Part shown: piece after piece, positions 1-7,355 of the stretch
Numbering within the stretch: position 1 is the first letter of the stretch
Layout: every line of letters begins with the position of its first letter
Assembly: GCA_049241565.1 (NCBI GenBank)
Contig: JBMLQL010000009.1
Location: 1-64,000, forward strand
From: DZBG01 sp049241565
GTDB lineage: Bacteria; Bdellovibrionota; Bacteriovoracia; Bacteriovoracales; Bacteriovoracaceae
Length of the DNA: 64,000 bases
Direction of reading: 5' to 3'
Notes under the pieces: model-generated
Told to the model about the DNA's origin: nothing
Databases searched by the model: none
What the model saw: the letters and a program-made list of their open reading frames with translations, nothing else
Position numbers and translations under genes: made by a program

Positions 1-426
1 CTCAAACTTAATTTTATTGAAGTTGATCATCTGTGTTTCAGGACCGAATCTGATGAGGATTATCAGCGCGTTTGCAGTGACTTTAGTGAGCAGGGAGTAC
101 TTCTTATTGAAGCTCCTGTTGGTGGGAGACTGATCTCTACTTATAAGTTCCATACTCCTTTTCAGTATAAAAATATTAGCATCCCCTTGATTGAAATTCC
201 TGCCCCTAAAAAAGGGAGAATAACTCAGCGAGGATTTGAGCATATTGAACTAGTGGTTGAGGAATCATTTGAGGATTTAATACAAAAATATTCGCACTTA
301 AAACTTGTAACAGCGGCCCTTAATAAAGAGCTCAATCCAGAACTTGAAATTGAGTTAAAATCTGGAGCGATAAAATTTCATCACCAGTCATTAGAAAAAA
401 TTATTGCTATTGAGAAAGATCTATAA
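1..426 (+). CDS. yecM: YecM-family protein, 3' part (5' end outside window)
   Basis: The open frame runs in from the left edge, and its last 141 codons are visible. The frame carries VDHLCFRTES early, then a GGRLIST stretch, then EIPAPKKG followed by GFEHIELVVEE. This order is typical of the YecM family, a small domain of the glyoxalase/VOC fold whose molecular function is not established. The visible length is most of the usual ~185 residues, so only a short N-terminal piece is missing. The stop lies 5 bases from the stop of the convergent lipoprotein gene. Family assignment is good; nothing in the sequence gives a substrate. Confidence 0.75.
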   Translation, partial: LKLNFIEVDHLCFRTESDEDYQRVCSDFSEQGVLLIEAPVGGRLISTYKFHTPFQYKNISIPLIEIPAPKKGRITQRGFEHIELVVEESFEDLIQKYSHLKLVTAALNKELNPELEIELKSGAIKFHHQSLEKIIAIEKDL

Positions 427-431
427 AGCAC

Positions 432-917
432 TTACCTTTTTCTATTCGCTAAGATTTGATCTGTATGACGGTAGTTTAAGTCTTGAACTCCAGCGATCTC
501 AATCAATACATGCATAATAAGTCGATGCATCTGAGGATGATTCTGAGTCAGATATACATACCAATTAAGTTCCGGGTATTGCTGTCCAACATAAAGAGTG
601 GCCATATAATTTTGAATATCTGAAGAAGTAGGTGTCCTATTTTTTTGAGAATAGATAACAGCTTCAGTGAGGTAGATATTTTCGATTTGAAGTCGTGCAT
701 TCATCGTTGATGAAATATTTCCTTGGAAATATAAATTCATGTCGGCACCGAAATCTCTGATAACGTTCCGGCCTCTATTCACGAAATCTTGTTTGACAGC
801 AATCTCATTTGTCACGATGGGATTAGTACTTTGGATGTTAGGAACACTTCCTGACTTGTTGTCTTTTCCACAAGCGATAGCAAACGCTAAAATAGCGATA
901 ATAACTAAAGGCTTCAT
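432..917 (-). CDS. Small lipoprotein of unknown function
   Basis: A 161-residue protein. The N-terminus is a classic lipoprotein signal: K2, a hydrophobic run, and lipobox AIAC with C16 as the acylated cysteine, followed by GKDN. The mature part is mostly helical and polar with several Tyr/Asn stretches, and I recognise no domain. It is probably anchored in the outer membrane facing the periplasm. It stands alone: the gene on its left converges on it and about 100 bases separate it from the GNAT gene. Not recognised by family; the lipoprotein call is firm, the role unknown. Confidence 0.7.
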   Translation of the reverse strand: MKPLVIIAILAFAIACGKDNKSGSVPNIQSTNPIVTNEIAVKQDFVNRGRNVIRDFGADMNLYFQGNISSTMNARLQIENIYLTEAVIYSQKNRTPTSSDIQNYMATLYVGQQYPELNWYVYLTQNHPQMHRLIMHVLIEIAGVQDLNYRHTDQILANRKR

Positions 918-1016
918 CTTGACCCCCTAAGGTTGTGCGGACGAATCATAGGCCTCAGCTGGAGAGGTGTCTTTAGAGCTTGTAAGGATTACACGGTGGG
1001 GAACTAACTGATTTTT

Positions 1017-1583
1017 CTACTTAATATCCAATCTGTAGAGAATGGCCGGACAAGTACAGGGAGGATTTCCACAGGTGGGACACTCAAAAGGATTTTTGAG
1101 ACTAGGGTTATAAAAGAAGTCATCGAGTTGTTTGACTGGTTTAAATCCAAATTTTTCAAACACACGATTTGAGGTATGGGCCAGTCCACTGACCCAAGAA
1201 ATTCCAAGAACAACTTCACAGTGATGAGACTTAAGCCACTTCATTCTTTCAACGCTAATTTTTTGGCCGATCCCTTTTCCTTGGAGAGACTCATGCATAC
1301 ATAAGGTAGAAAATGATCCCACAATTTTATGTTCAAGCTCACTCACGATATGGGGATCAAAAGGAAGATAGTATTCAAAGTGATGAAGAATCTGGGCCAC
1401 ACCAAGACCCATTAACAGTTCGCCGTGAAAAGCACCCACAACATAACTTAAGGGATCATTGGTTCTCTCATCAAGATAATGAGAGGCAAAGAGATCTCGG
1501 CCTTGTGTGCGATTAAGGAGTTCAATCCCGTCAGGAAAGCAAGCTCTGTCTTGTGTGGTGATTTGGCGGATGATTAGTTCCAA
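1017..1583 (-). CDS. GNAT-family N-acetyltransferase with Cys-rich C-terminal tail
   Basis: 188 residues. The acetyl-CoA binding motif A is visible as QGKGIGQKI (the Q/RxxGxG/A loop) around residues 99-107, followed by the usual helix and a late RVFEKFGFK segment, so an N-acyltransferase is well supported; the acceptor is not predictable. The chain ends with an unusual CPTCGNPPCTC cluster from residue 168, four cysteines spaced like a metal-binding knuckle. The start codon is TTG and lies inside the end of the upstream VOC gene (10-base overlap), suggesting translational coupling. No ATG fits the GNAT fold better. Confidence 0.75.
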   Translation of the reverse strand: MELIIRQITTQDRACFPDGIELLNRTQGRDLFASHYLDERTNDPLSYVVGAFHGELLMGLGVAQILHHFEYYLPFDPHIVSELEHKIVGSFSTLCMHESLQGKGIGQKISVERMKWLKSHHCEVVLGISWVSGLAHTSNRVFEKFGFKPVKQLDDFFYNPSLKNPFECPTCGNPPCTCPAILYRLDIK

Positions 1584-2005
1584 GTTCTTTCTACTTCGGT
1601 ATTATACATTTTCGGATTGTGAATCACTTCCCACATGTGGCCATCGATATCGGCGAAATAACCAGCGTAGCCCCAAGGTTTATCCTGAGCAGAAACAGGA
1701 TTCACTCCCGCAAGTTTGGCCTTGGCAAGAATTTCATCTACTTCGTCACGGTTGCCAGCAAAATAGGTAAGGATACACTCAGAGTTTCCTTTAGGTGCAA
1801 TCGTTTGATTCACCATCCTGGCGAAGTCATTAAACTCAGCACGCTCGATAAGTACAAAGAAAAGTCCATTTTCCAATTCAAAAGCGAGATGGGCCTCAGA
1901 GATTGTTTCCTCTCTAATATGAAAGCCTAATTGGTCACGATAAAATGTCAGTGATCTTTTAAGGTCGAGAGCAGGTAAGGTAATAGTACTGATTTTATTA
2001 TTCAT
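1574..2005 (-). CDS. VOC (glyoxalase/bleomycin-resistance) superfamily protein
   Basis: 143 residues forming one VOC domain of two beta-alpha-beta-beta-beta units. Typical features are ITLPALDLKRSLTFYRDQLG at the N-terminus and GYAGYFADIDGHMWEV near the C-terminus, where the DGHxWE triad supplies a metal ligand in many family members. These proteins range over isomerases, dioxygenases and antibiotic-binding proteins; nothing here fixes the reaction. It is the first gene of a two-gene unit with the overlapping GNAT gene, so the pair may modify or detoxify a small molecule. It is divergent from the tautomerase gene. Confidence 0.78.
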   Translation of the reverse strand: MNNKISTITLPALDLKRSLTFYRDQLGFHIREETISEAHLAFELENGLFFVLIERAEFNDFARMVNQTIAPKGNSECILTYFAGNRDEVDEILAKAKLAGVNPVSAQDKPWGYAGYFADIDGHMWEVIHNPKMYNTEVERTWN

Positions 2006-2088
2006 ATATATAATCTTATTGAATAATTCATCAAATTCCTAGAGGCCTAACGATAGAATTGTTCTATATACTAAAAGAAGGAGGATCT

Positions 2089-2295
2089 ATGCCATATATT
2101 AATGTTCAAATTACTCAAGGTGCCACAAGAGATCAGAAAGCACAGATTGTAAAAGATATGACCAACTCTCTTGTGACGGTATTAGGAAAGAAGCCTGAGC
2201 ATATTCATATTGTGATTCAAGAGATTAAAGAAGAAGACTGGGGCTTTGAAGGTATGCTTACTGATGATTGGAAAAAATCAAAAAAGCCCAGTTGA
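2089..2295 (+). CDS. 4-oxalocrotonate tautomerase family protein
   Basis: 68 residues starting MPYINVQITQG. Removal of Met would expose Pro1, the catalytic base of the family, and this fixes the start at 2089 rather than the upstream in-frame TTG at 2059. A strong ribosome binding site (aaggagg, 2078-2084) lies just ahead. The rest shows the beta-alpha-beta unit with Q-A-Q-I-V-K-D-M and an HIHIVIQE strand. These small enzymes assemble as hexamers or similar and catalyse keto-enol tautomerisation; the natural substrate is not inferable. Its stop faces the stop of the flavodoxin-RidA gene one base away. Confidence 0.85.
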   Translation: MPYINVQITQGATRDQKAQIVKDMTNSLVTVLGKKPEHIHIVIQEIKEEDWGFEGMLTDDWKKSKKPS

Positions 2296-2296
2296 T

Positions 2297-3220
2297 TTAT
2301 CTTATCTCAAAAATAGCTTGGATTTCATTGCTTGAATTCATTGGTAGAGACGGAGCCCCAAGAGCTGCCCGTGCGTGGACACCCTTTTTACCTAGAACTT
2401 GGACAATCATGTCTGAAGCTTCATTGAGTAGTTGGGAATGATTTTGGAACTCGTTGGTTGTTTTGAAATATCCTGTCAGTTGTACTGCCTGCTTAACTTT
2501 CTTTAAATCTCCATTCATTGCTTTTTTTAAGACTGCAAGAATATTAAGTGTCGTTTGATGAACGGCTTTTTTGGCCTCTTCCTCGCTAATATCTTTCCCA
2601 ATTGTTCCTTGATGGAGAACCTGGCCATCTTTTAGAGCAATCTGATTAATATAAATAAGTTTGCCAGATATTTTGAAAGGAGAATAATTACCGACCGGAT
2701 TTGGAACATCAGGAAGTTTGACGGCTTCATTTTTAAGCTTTGTCGCTACCTCCGCTAAAAGATTTCCTTGCTCTGACATATTACCATTGTAGGGAAGTAG
2801 GATCATTTGATGGGCGGAAAGAATGGACCAAAAATTATGAAGAGCTGTTTCTTTTCCTGAACCGCTTTCAAAAGATAAAAAAATGGTGGCCGGTTTTCCT
2901 GATAATTCTTTTGTCTTCCAAAGCTTGAGAGTTTTATCTAAGAATGATTTCATTTCACCAGAGATGGCCCCAAAATAGACGGGAGAGCCGAAGGCCACTC
3001 CATCATAGGAACCTAATGATTCAGGTGAAATATCTTTGATGGATTTAGTAGTGACCTTGGTATTTGGATAATGAGCAATGGATCGACTTATTTCTTTGGC
3101 CATTTCAGCTGTTTTGCCAGTTTCTGAATGGTAGACGACAAGAATTTTAATTTCTGACTTCATGGTCTCCCCAGCTGCTAAAAGTGGAATGAGCATCATA
3201 ATAAAAAATAAAACTTTCAT
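2297..3220 (-). CDS. Exported flavodoxin-like / RidA (YjgF) fusion protein
   Basis: 307 residues. A hydrophobic N-terminal segment (about 1-17) looks like a signal peptide. Residues ~24-165 are a flavodoxin/WrbA-like fold: ILVVYHSETGKTAEMA is the FMN-phosphate loop, and FGSPVYFGAISGEMKSFLD follows. Residues ~170-307 are a RidA/YjgF domain: SPFKISGKLIYINQI at its start, and ARAALGAPSLP plus EIQAIFEI at its end. The canonical RidA Arg is present in VHARAA. RidA domains deaminate imines or enamines; flavodoxin domains carry electrons or reduce quinones. It is divergent from a LysR gene across 92 bases containing a palindrome. The fusion and the export signal are both unusual. Confidence 0.8.
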   Translation of the reverse strand: MKVLFFIMMLIPLLAAGETMKSEIKILVVYHSETGKTAEMAKEISRSIAHYPNTKVTTKSIKDISPESLGSYDGVAFGSPVYFGAISGEMKSFLDKTLKLWKTKELSGKPATIFLSFESGSGKETALHNFWSILSAHQMILLPYNGNMSEQGNLLAEVATKLKNEAVKLPDVPNPVGNYSPFKISGKLIYINQIALKDGQVLHQGTIGKDISEEEAKKAVHQTTLNILAVLKKAMNGDLKKVKQAVQLTGYFKTTNEFQNHSQLLNEASDMIVQVLGKKGVHARAALGAPSLPMNSSNEIQAIFEIR

Positions 3221-3248
3221 AAATGGAACCTCTTTTAGTGGATTTAAC

Positions 3249-3263
3249 CATTATTCTATAATG
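3249..3263. promoter_or_regulatory. Palindrome between the flavodoxin-RidA and LysR genes
   Basis: Perfect inverted repeat CATTAT-tct-ATAATG in the divergent intergenic region, 50 bases before the LysR start codon. Its 15-bp length and position suit a LysR-type operator controlling both genes, although the strict T-N11-A core is not matched. Inference from position and symmetry only. Confidence 0.4.
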
Positions 3264-3312
3264 TGGACAATTACATGATTTATTGATAGTTTTTTTCAAA
3301 AAAAGAAACAAT

Positions 3313-4194
3313 ATGAATGATCTATCCTCTCTCCACTGTTTTCAGGCCGTTTATCAATCTTTGAGTATTAGCAAAGCTGCTTTAAAGCTGAACCTTTCTA
3401 AGGCCTCAGTTAGTAAAAAAATATTATCTTTGGAAGCCGAGCTTGGAGGAGAGCTTTTTATAAGAAGTACTCGTCAAATTGTTCCCACAAAAGAAGCAGA
3501 TAGGCTTATTTCTAAAGTAGAAAACCTGCTTGGGGCCATGAATGAGATTGAAGGATTGTTTGATGATAAGCATGAGCTCAAGGGAAGAGTGAGAGTGACT
3601 TCAGGCCATTCTATGGCCACTCATTTTCTAGGTGAATTACTACTCGACTTTCAATTAAAACATCCTGCCATCGACATAGATTTTATCGTGACAGATAATG
3701 TTCTTGATCCCATCGAAAATGATATCGATATCAGCCTCAGAGTAAATCCTCCGGAGATGTCAGCTCTAATAGGAAAAAGAGTTGGGGCCTATCAATTGCA
3801 TCTTGTGGCCAGTACAGACTACTTAAAGAAAAATCCTATCAAAAGAATTGAAGATCTAGTTAAACATCAGTTTTTTGCCATTGAAGCTCACTCGCAGGCA
3901 CAGATTGAAAAATCCGGAAAAAAAATCAGTTCTTATATAAAAAAGAATAATTTTAAATGTACAGACTCTGCCGTTGTAGGGAAATTCATACGTGAGCATC
4001 GCGGAATTGGAATTAGAGCAAATTGGGATGTCAAAAGAGATATTGAGAGCGGGATCTTAAAAGAAGTCCTTCCATCTCAGAAATTAAAACAAAGTGGAGA
4101 TGTCTGGCTTCTCTCTCATCCTTCTAAGCTTAAAAATCAGCGAGTCACTCATCTTTATCAATTCTTAACTGATGAGATAAAAAAGTTTTTGTAG
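3313..4194 (+). CDS. LysR-family transcriptional regulator
   Basis: 293 residues from the ATG at 3313; the in-frame TTG at 3283 would add ten Lys/Phe residues ahead of the DNA-binding domain. Residues 1-60 form the winged helix-turn-helix (LHCFQAVYQSLSISKAALKLN, then SKASVSKKILSLEAELG), and LFIRSTRQIVPTKEA marks the wing. The rest is a periplasmic-binding-protein-like effector domain, with GRVRVTSGHSMATHFL opening it. It belongs to the CrgA/DsdC-like subgroup that ends with short loops. Divergent orientation suggests it controls the flavodoxin-RidA gene. The inducer is unknown. Confidence 0.85.
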   Translation: MNDLSSLHCFQAVYQSLSISKAALKLNLSKASVSKKILSLEAELGGELFIRSTRQIVPTKEADRLISKVENLLGAMNEIEGLFDDKHELKGRVRVTSGHSMATHFLGELLLDFQLKHPAIDIDFIVTDNVLDPIENDIDISLRVNPPEMSALIGKRVGAYQLHLVASTDYLKKNPIKRIEDLVKHQFFAIEAHSQAQIEKSGKKISSYIKKNNFKCTDSAVVGKFIREHRGIGIRANWDVKRDIESGILKEVLPSQKLKQSGDVWLLSHPSKLKNQRVTHLYQFLTDEIKKFL

Positions 4195-4232
4195 GTCATC
4201 GTTTTTTATCAATTCGTTTTGTAATTAATTTT

Positions 4233-4748
4233 TTATTTTTTTAGGCCAATCTTTTTTCGATTGGGTGCAAGCCTCGGAGCCAAAATTCTATCTACATCAT
4301 CTAGTCGTTCAAAAACTACTTGGAAAATATTAGTTGTCTCAGATTTTAGCCTATCCATGCGGTCGTTAAGTTCTTTTTCTAGAAGAAGAAAACTCCTTAG
4401 CTTTGCGAAGATGCGCATAATTGAGATGTTGACCGAGATGGCCTGCTCCGACTTAAGAACACTTGAGAGCATCGCCACTCCAAGTTCTGTAAAAACGAAG
4501 GGTTGGATTCTGAGTCCCATTTTTATGGAATTGGAGGTGCCAAATTGGTACCTCCAATTTTTGAGTTCTTCTACATTCATTTCAAACATAAAGTCCTGTG
4601 GGAAACGACTTAGATTTCTACGGACAGCTCTCTTAAGAGCTTTCGTTTCTACACCATAAAGTTCGGCTAGATCAAAGTCCATCATGACTTTTTGTCCTCT
4701 TATGGTATAAATCATGGCCTCAATTTTTGTGATGTCTTTATCGAACAT
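4233..4748 (-). CDS. ORF6N-domain DNA-binding protein
   Basis: 171 residues. Residues ~8-95 match the ORF6N domain: IYTIRGQKVMMDFDLAELYG, then TKALKRAVRRNLSRFPQDFMF, then FTELGVAMLSSVL. ORF6N is typical of phage antirepressors and KilA-N-like proteins and is often carried singly on chromosomes. The C-terminal part is a coiled coil ending in a basic tail. No other phage genes flank it, so it is either a solitary regulator or a relic of an integrated element. An A-rich 3' region separates it from the LysR gene end. Confidence 0.85.
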   Translation of the reverse strand: MFDKDITKIEAMIYTIRGQKVMMDFDLAELYGVETKALKRAVRRNLSRFPQDFMFEMNVEELKNWRYQFGTSNSIKMGLRIQPFVFTELGVAMLSSVLKSEQAISVNISIMRIFAKLRSFLLLEKELNDRMDRLKSETTNIFQVVFERLDDVDRILAPRLAPNRKKIGLKK

Positions 4749-4833
4749 AGTTCAACTCCTTATAAAAGGGAAGACTTAACTCAATTTGAAATTATTTGGA
4801 AAATGATTAGTCAGAAGTAGAAAGCTGTTTTCA

Positions 4834-4868
4834 AAAATGAAAAGCAGGACTCTATATTGGTCCTGCTT
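4834..4868 (-). terminator. Rho-independent terminator of the GNAT gene
   Basis: Inverted repeat AAGCAGGAC ... GTCCTGCTT with a 9-base loop, followed on the minus strand by a T-rich tail. It lies directly after the stop of the acetyltransferase gene at 4876. Confidence 0.7.
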
Positions 4869-4875
4869 GAAAGAG

Positions 4876-5409
4876 TTAAACTTTTTTCTGAAATTGAAAT
4901 TCGTGGCTCACAAAGTTTTTGAGAAAACATGCATTGTTAATTACTTTCACAAACTCAAAGCCAAGTTTTTCAGCGACTTTTGCTGAGGCGCGGTTACGCG
5001 TGTCCATTTCAATGACAAATTTTTTCACAGGATAATTCTTAGAAATAAATTGAATCATCTCTTTTGAAGCTTCGACGGCATAACCTTGTCCCCAAAAATC
5101 TTTGAAAACAGTATAGGCAACAAAAGCTTCATGACCTACGACACTCATTTCAAAAACACCTACAGGCCTTTGAGTTGATTTTTCTCTTCCTATCCAGCCA
5201 AGCCATTGTTCTTGGCCATCGGGTGAAGAGCAGGTTTCTAGGGTTTTGAAGCCAGTGGCTAACCATGAAGCTGATGGAGGAATATCGCGTTTAGTATAGT
5301 GATAGAGATCCCTATTGCAAAAAAATGGGTATAATTCAGCTGCGTGAGATTCTTGACGAATCTCTAATAACAACCTCTCAGACTCTAAAGAGTCTATTTT
5401 CGGTTTCAT
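4876..5409 (-). CDS. RimJ/RimL-type GNAT acetyltransferase
   Basis: 177 residues of the Acetyltransf_3 type. The opening SLESERLLLEIRQESHAAELYPFF, the central FWGQGYAVEASKEMI (acetyl-CoA loop with GQGYA) and the late NRASAKVAEKLGFEFV are standard for this subgroup. Members acetylate protein N-termini, aminoglycosides or small amines; which applies here cannot be told. Full length for the family. It is monocistronic, upstream of its own terminator and downstream of a tRNA gene. Confidence 0.82.
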   Translation of the reverse strand: MKPKIDSLESERLLLEIRQESHAAELYPFFCNRDLYHYTKRDIPPSASWLATGFKTLETCSSPDGQEQWLGWIGREKSTQRPVGVFEMSVVGHEAFVAYTVFKDFWGQGYAVEASKEMIQFISKNYPVKKFVIEMDTRNRASAKVAEKLGFEFVKVINNACFLKNFVSHEFQFQKKV

Positions 5410-5502
5410 AAATGTCCTTACGTGTTTATTAAATTAAAAAGAGAACAAAGAAGGTCTGTTGTTTTGAATTTGATTTTCCATAAGACCTCCCTGAAAGTTA
5501 AA

Positions 5503-5579
5503 TGGTGCGCCCGACAGAATTCGAATCTGTGACCCCTACCATGTCAAGGTAATACTCTAACCAACTGAGCTACGGGCGC
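5503..5579 (-). tRNA. tRNA-Val (GAC)
   Basis: 77 bases including an encoded CCA. Acceptor stem GCGCCCG pairs with CGGGCGC; D arm GCTC/GAGT; anticodon stem TTACC/GGTAG with loop TTGACAT, giving anticodon GAC; T arm ACAGA-TTCGAAT-TCTGT. All arms close, so the gene should be functional. Confidence 0.95.
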
Positions 5580-5687
5580 GCGGTGAATTAAGTAGTATGT
5601 TAGGGAGAAAAAAGCACCTTGTCACCAAGATTTCTAGAGATAAAACAATGACTTTAGGCGCCATCTTCACTAAAATGCTTCCCACTC

Positions 5688-7355
5688 ATGAAAGAAAGAC
5701 TGGACCGCAATTTTTTCACTTGGACCCTCCATCATTTTAGAGAGTTCTTCCTTTTTTATCTAGGCGCCATGGCCTGCCTGACGGCGTTGCAGTGGCTTCA
5801 AAGTTATTTGCCTGAGCAGTTAAAGATTCTCACCGAAAGAATTGGTGGCGGTCAGTGGAGCGAGATTTCTGTGTGGACCTTTTTTGGTCTGGCCATCGGG
5901 ATTTTAGTTTTTAGAACTTGCTCGCGTTTGCTTTTCTTTTATCCGGCCCGTGTTCAACAAAAATATTTAAGACTCGAACTTTTGTCATGGCTTGAAAAAG
6001 TGAATCCTCGTCGTTATCAAAAGTTTTCGGTGGGACAAATTTATCAGGTCCTCTTTGATGATATTAATAATCTTCGTGCCTTTATCGGATTCGGATTACT
6101 TCAAGTCGGGAATATGATTGTGGCCGCCTTTATTCTTATCCCTAAGGTGAACAAGGCCGATCCCGATTTGTGGCCGGCTTTTATTCCACTTTTTTCAAGT
6201 GTGGGTATCTTTTCTGTGGCCGTTTATATTTTTCAGCGATTCACCAAAGAGATGTTTAATCAAAAAGGCATTGTTCAGAATTATATTATTGAGACCTATC
6301 AGGCGCGTCCAACGATTAAGAATTTTCACCGTGAAAAGACGTTTATTGAGCATTTCAAAAAACATTCGGGAAAAGAGCTTAAACTTTTTTTTATTACTTC
6401 ACTTGATGATGCTTTTATTGGGCCAATGATTAAGCTTGGTCTTGGAGCTTCTTTGCTTTGGGGAGCGATGATCATTCGATCTAAAGGTGGTGGGGCGCCC
6501 GAGCTCGTTTTCTTTAGCGGCTATCTTTATTTATTCTTGGAACCTCTGATGTTTTTAAGTTGGCTGGCGGTTGTGACGTCTCAAGGTTTTGCCGCTTGGG
6601 GACGAGTGAAGAATTTTTCTGAGCATATAAAACTGCCTGAGCTTGAAGAAGATAAGATGAAAAATTCTTCTTTTACGCTGACCGATAAAAGTTGGGAGTT
6701 TCAGATTCCATGTTGGGAGAAGGACTATCAATTTAAGATTACTCCTCATAAGTGGACTTCAATTATTGGAGAAACGGGCTGTGGAAAAAGTGTCCTTTTA
6801 GGACGTATCGCTCAGTTGCTCAAAATTAAAGATGTTAATGTCGTTATGGTTCAGCAGGAACCTTATTTGTTTAATGATACGATTGAGCAGAATATCTTTT
6901 TAGGATCAGCTCCTAATGAAGAAAAAAGAAAACAGGCCTTAGAGTTGTTGCATTTATTCCAACTTGAAAGCTTGGCCGTCTCGCATGATGACCTTTTGAG
7001 TATGGAAGTAGGGGAGAACGGAAAACGCCTCTCTGGTGGACAGGCCAAGCGAGTCGCTCTGATTCGCTCACTGCTTTCTGATGCTGAAGTTATTCTTTGG
7101 GATGATCCTTTCTCGTCGGTGGATATTATTTTAGAGAGAAAAATTATTCAAAAACTCTATGATAGTAATATTTTAAATTATCGAACAATTATTCTCACTT
7201 CACATCGCTTAACAACAGTGAAGCAATCTGATGAACTTATTTATCTTGAAAAAGATCATGGCCCACAATTTTTAGGGGATGTTGATCAGGGACTTAATAA
7301 TGCGCAAGTACAGCACTTCTTCCAATCACAAATGGTGGAGTTATCTCTATCTTAG
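5688..7355 (+). CDS. ABC exporter half-transporter, subunit 1
   Basis: 555 residues. The first ~320 form a six-helix exporter-type membrane domain; the rest is the nucleotide-binding domain. Walker A is GETGCGKS, the signature is a canonical LSGGQAKR, and Walker B reads VILWDDP: the catalytic Glu is replaced by Asp, as at the degenerate site of heterodimeric exporters. The H-loop is LTSHRL. The next gene overlaps it by 56 bases and has the complementary defects, so the two should form one heterodimer. The substrate is not inferable; lipids, peptides or drugs are typical. It starts 108 bases after tRNA-Val. Confidence 0.9.
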   Translation: MKERLDRNFFTWTLHHFREFFLFYLGAMACLTALQWLQSYLPEQLKILTERIGGGQWSEISVWTFFGLAIGILVFRTCSRLLFFYPARVQQKYLRLELLSWLEKVNPRRYQKFSVGQIYQVLFDDINNLRAFIGFGLLQVGNMIVAAFILIPKVNKADPDLWPAFIPLFSSVGIFSVAVYIFQRFTKEMFNQKGIVQNYIIETYQARPTIKNFHREKTFIEHFKKHSGKELKLFFITSLDDAFIGPMIKLGLGASLLWGAMIIRSKGGGAPELVFFSGYLYLFLEPLMFLSWLAVVTSQGFAAWGRVKNFSEHIKLPELEEDKMKNSSFTLTDKSWEFQIPCWEKDYQFKITPHKWTSIIGETGCGKSVLLGRIAQLLKIKDVNVVMVQQEPYLFNDTIEQNIFLGSAPNEEKRKQALELLHLFQLESLAVSHDDLLSMEVGENGKRLSGGQAKRVALIRSLLSDAEVILWDDPFSSVDIILERKIIQKLYDSNILNYRTIILTSHRLTTVKQSDELIYLEKDHGPQFLGDVDQGLNNAQVQHFFQSQMVELSLS

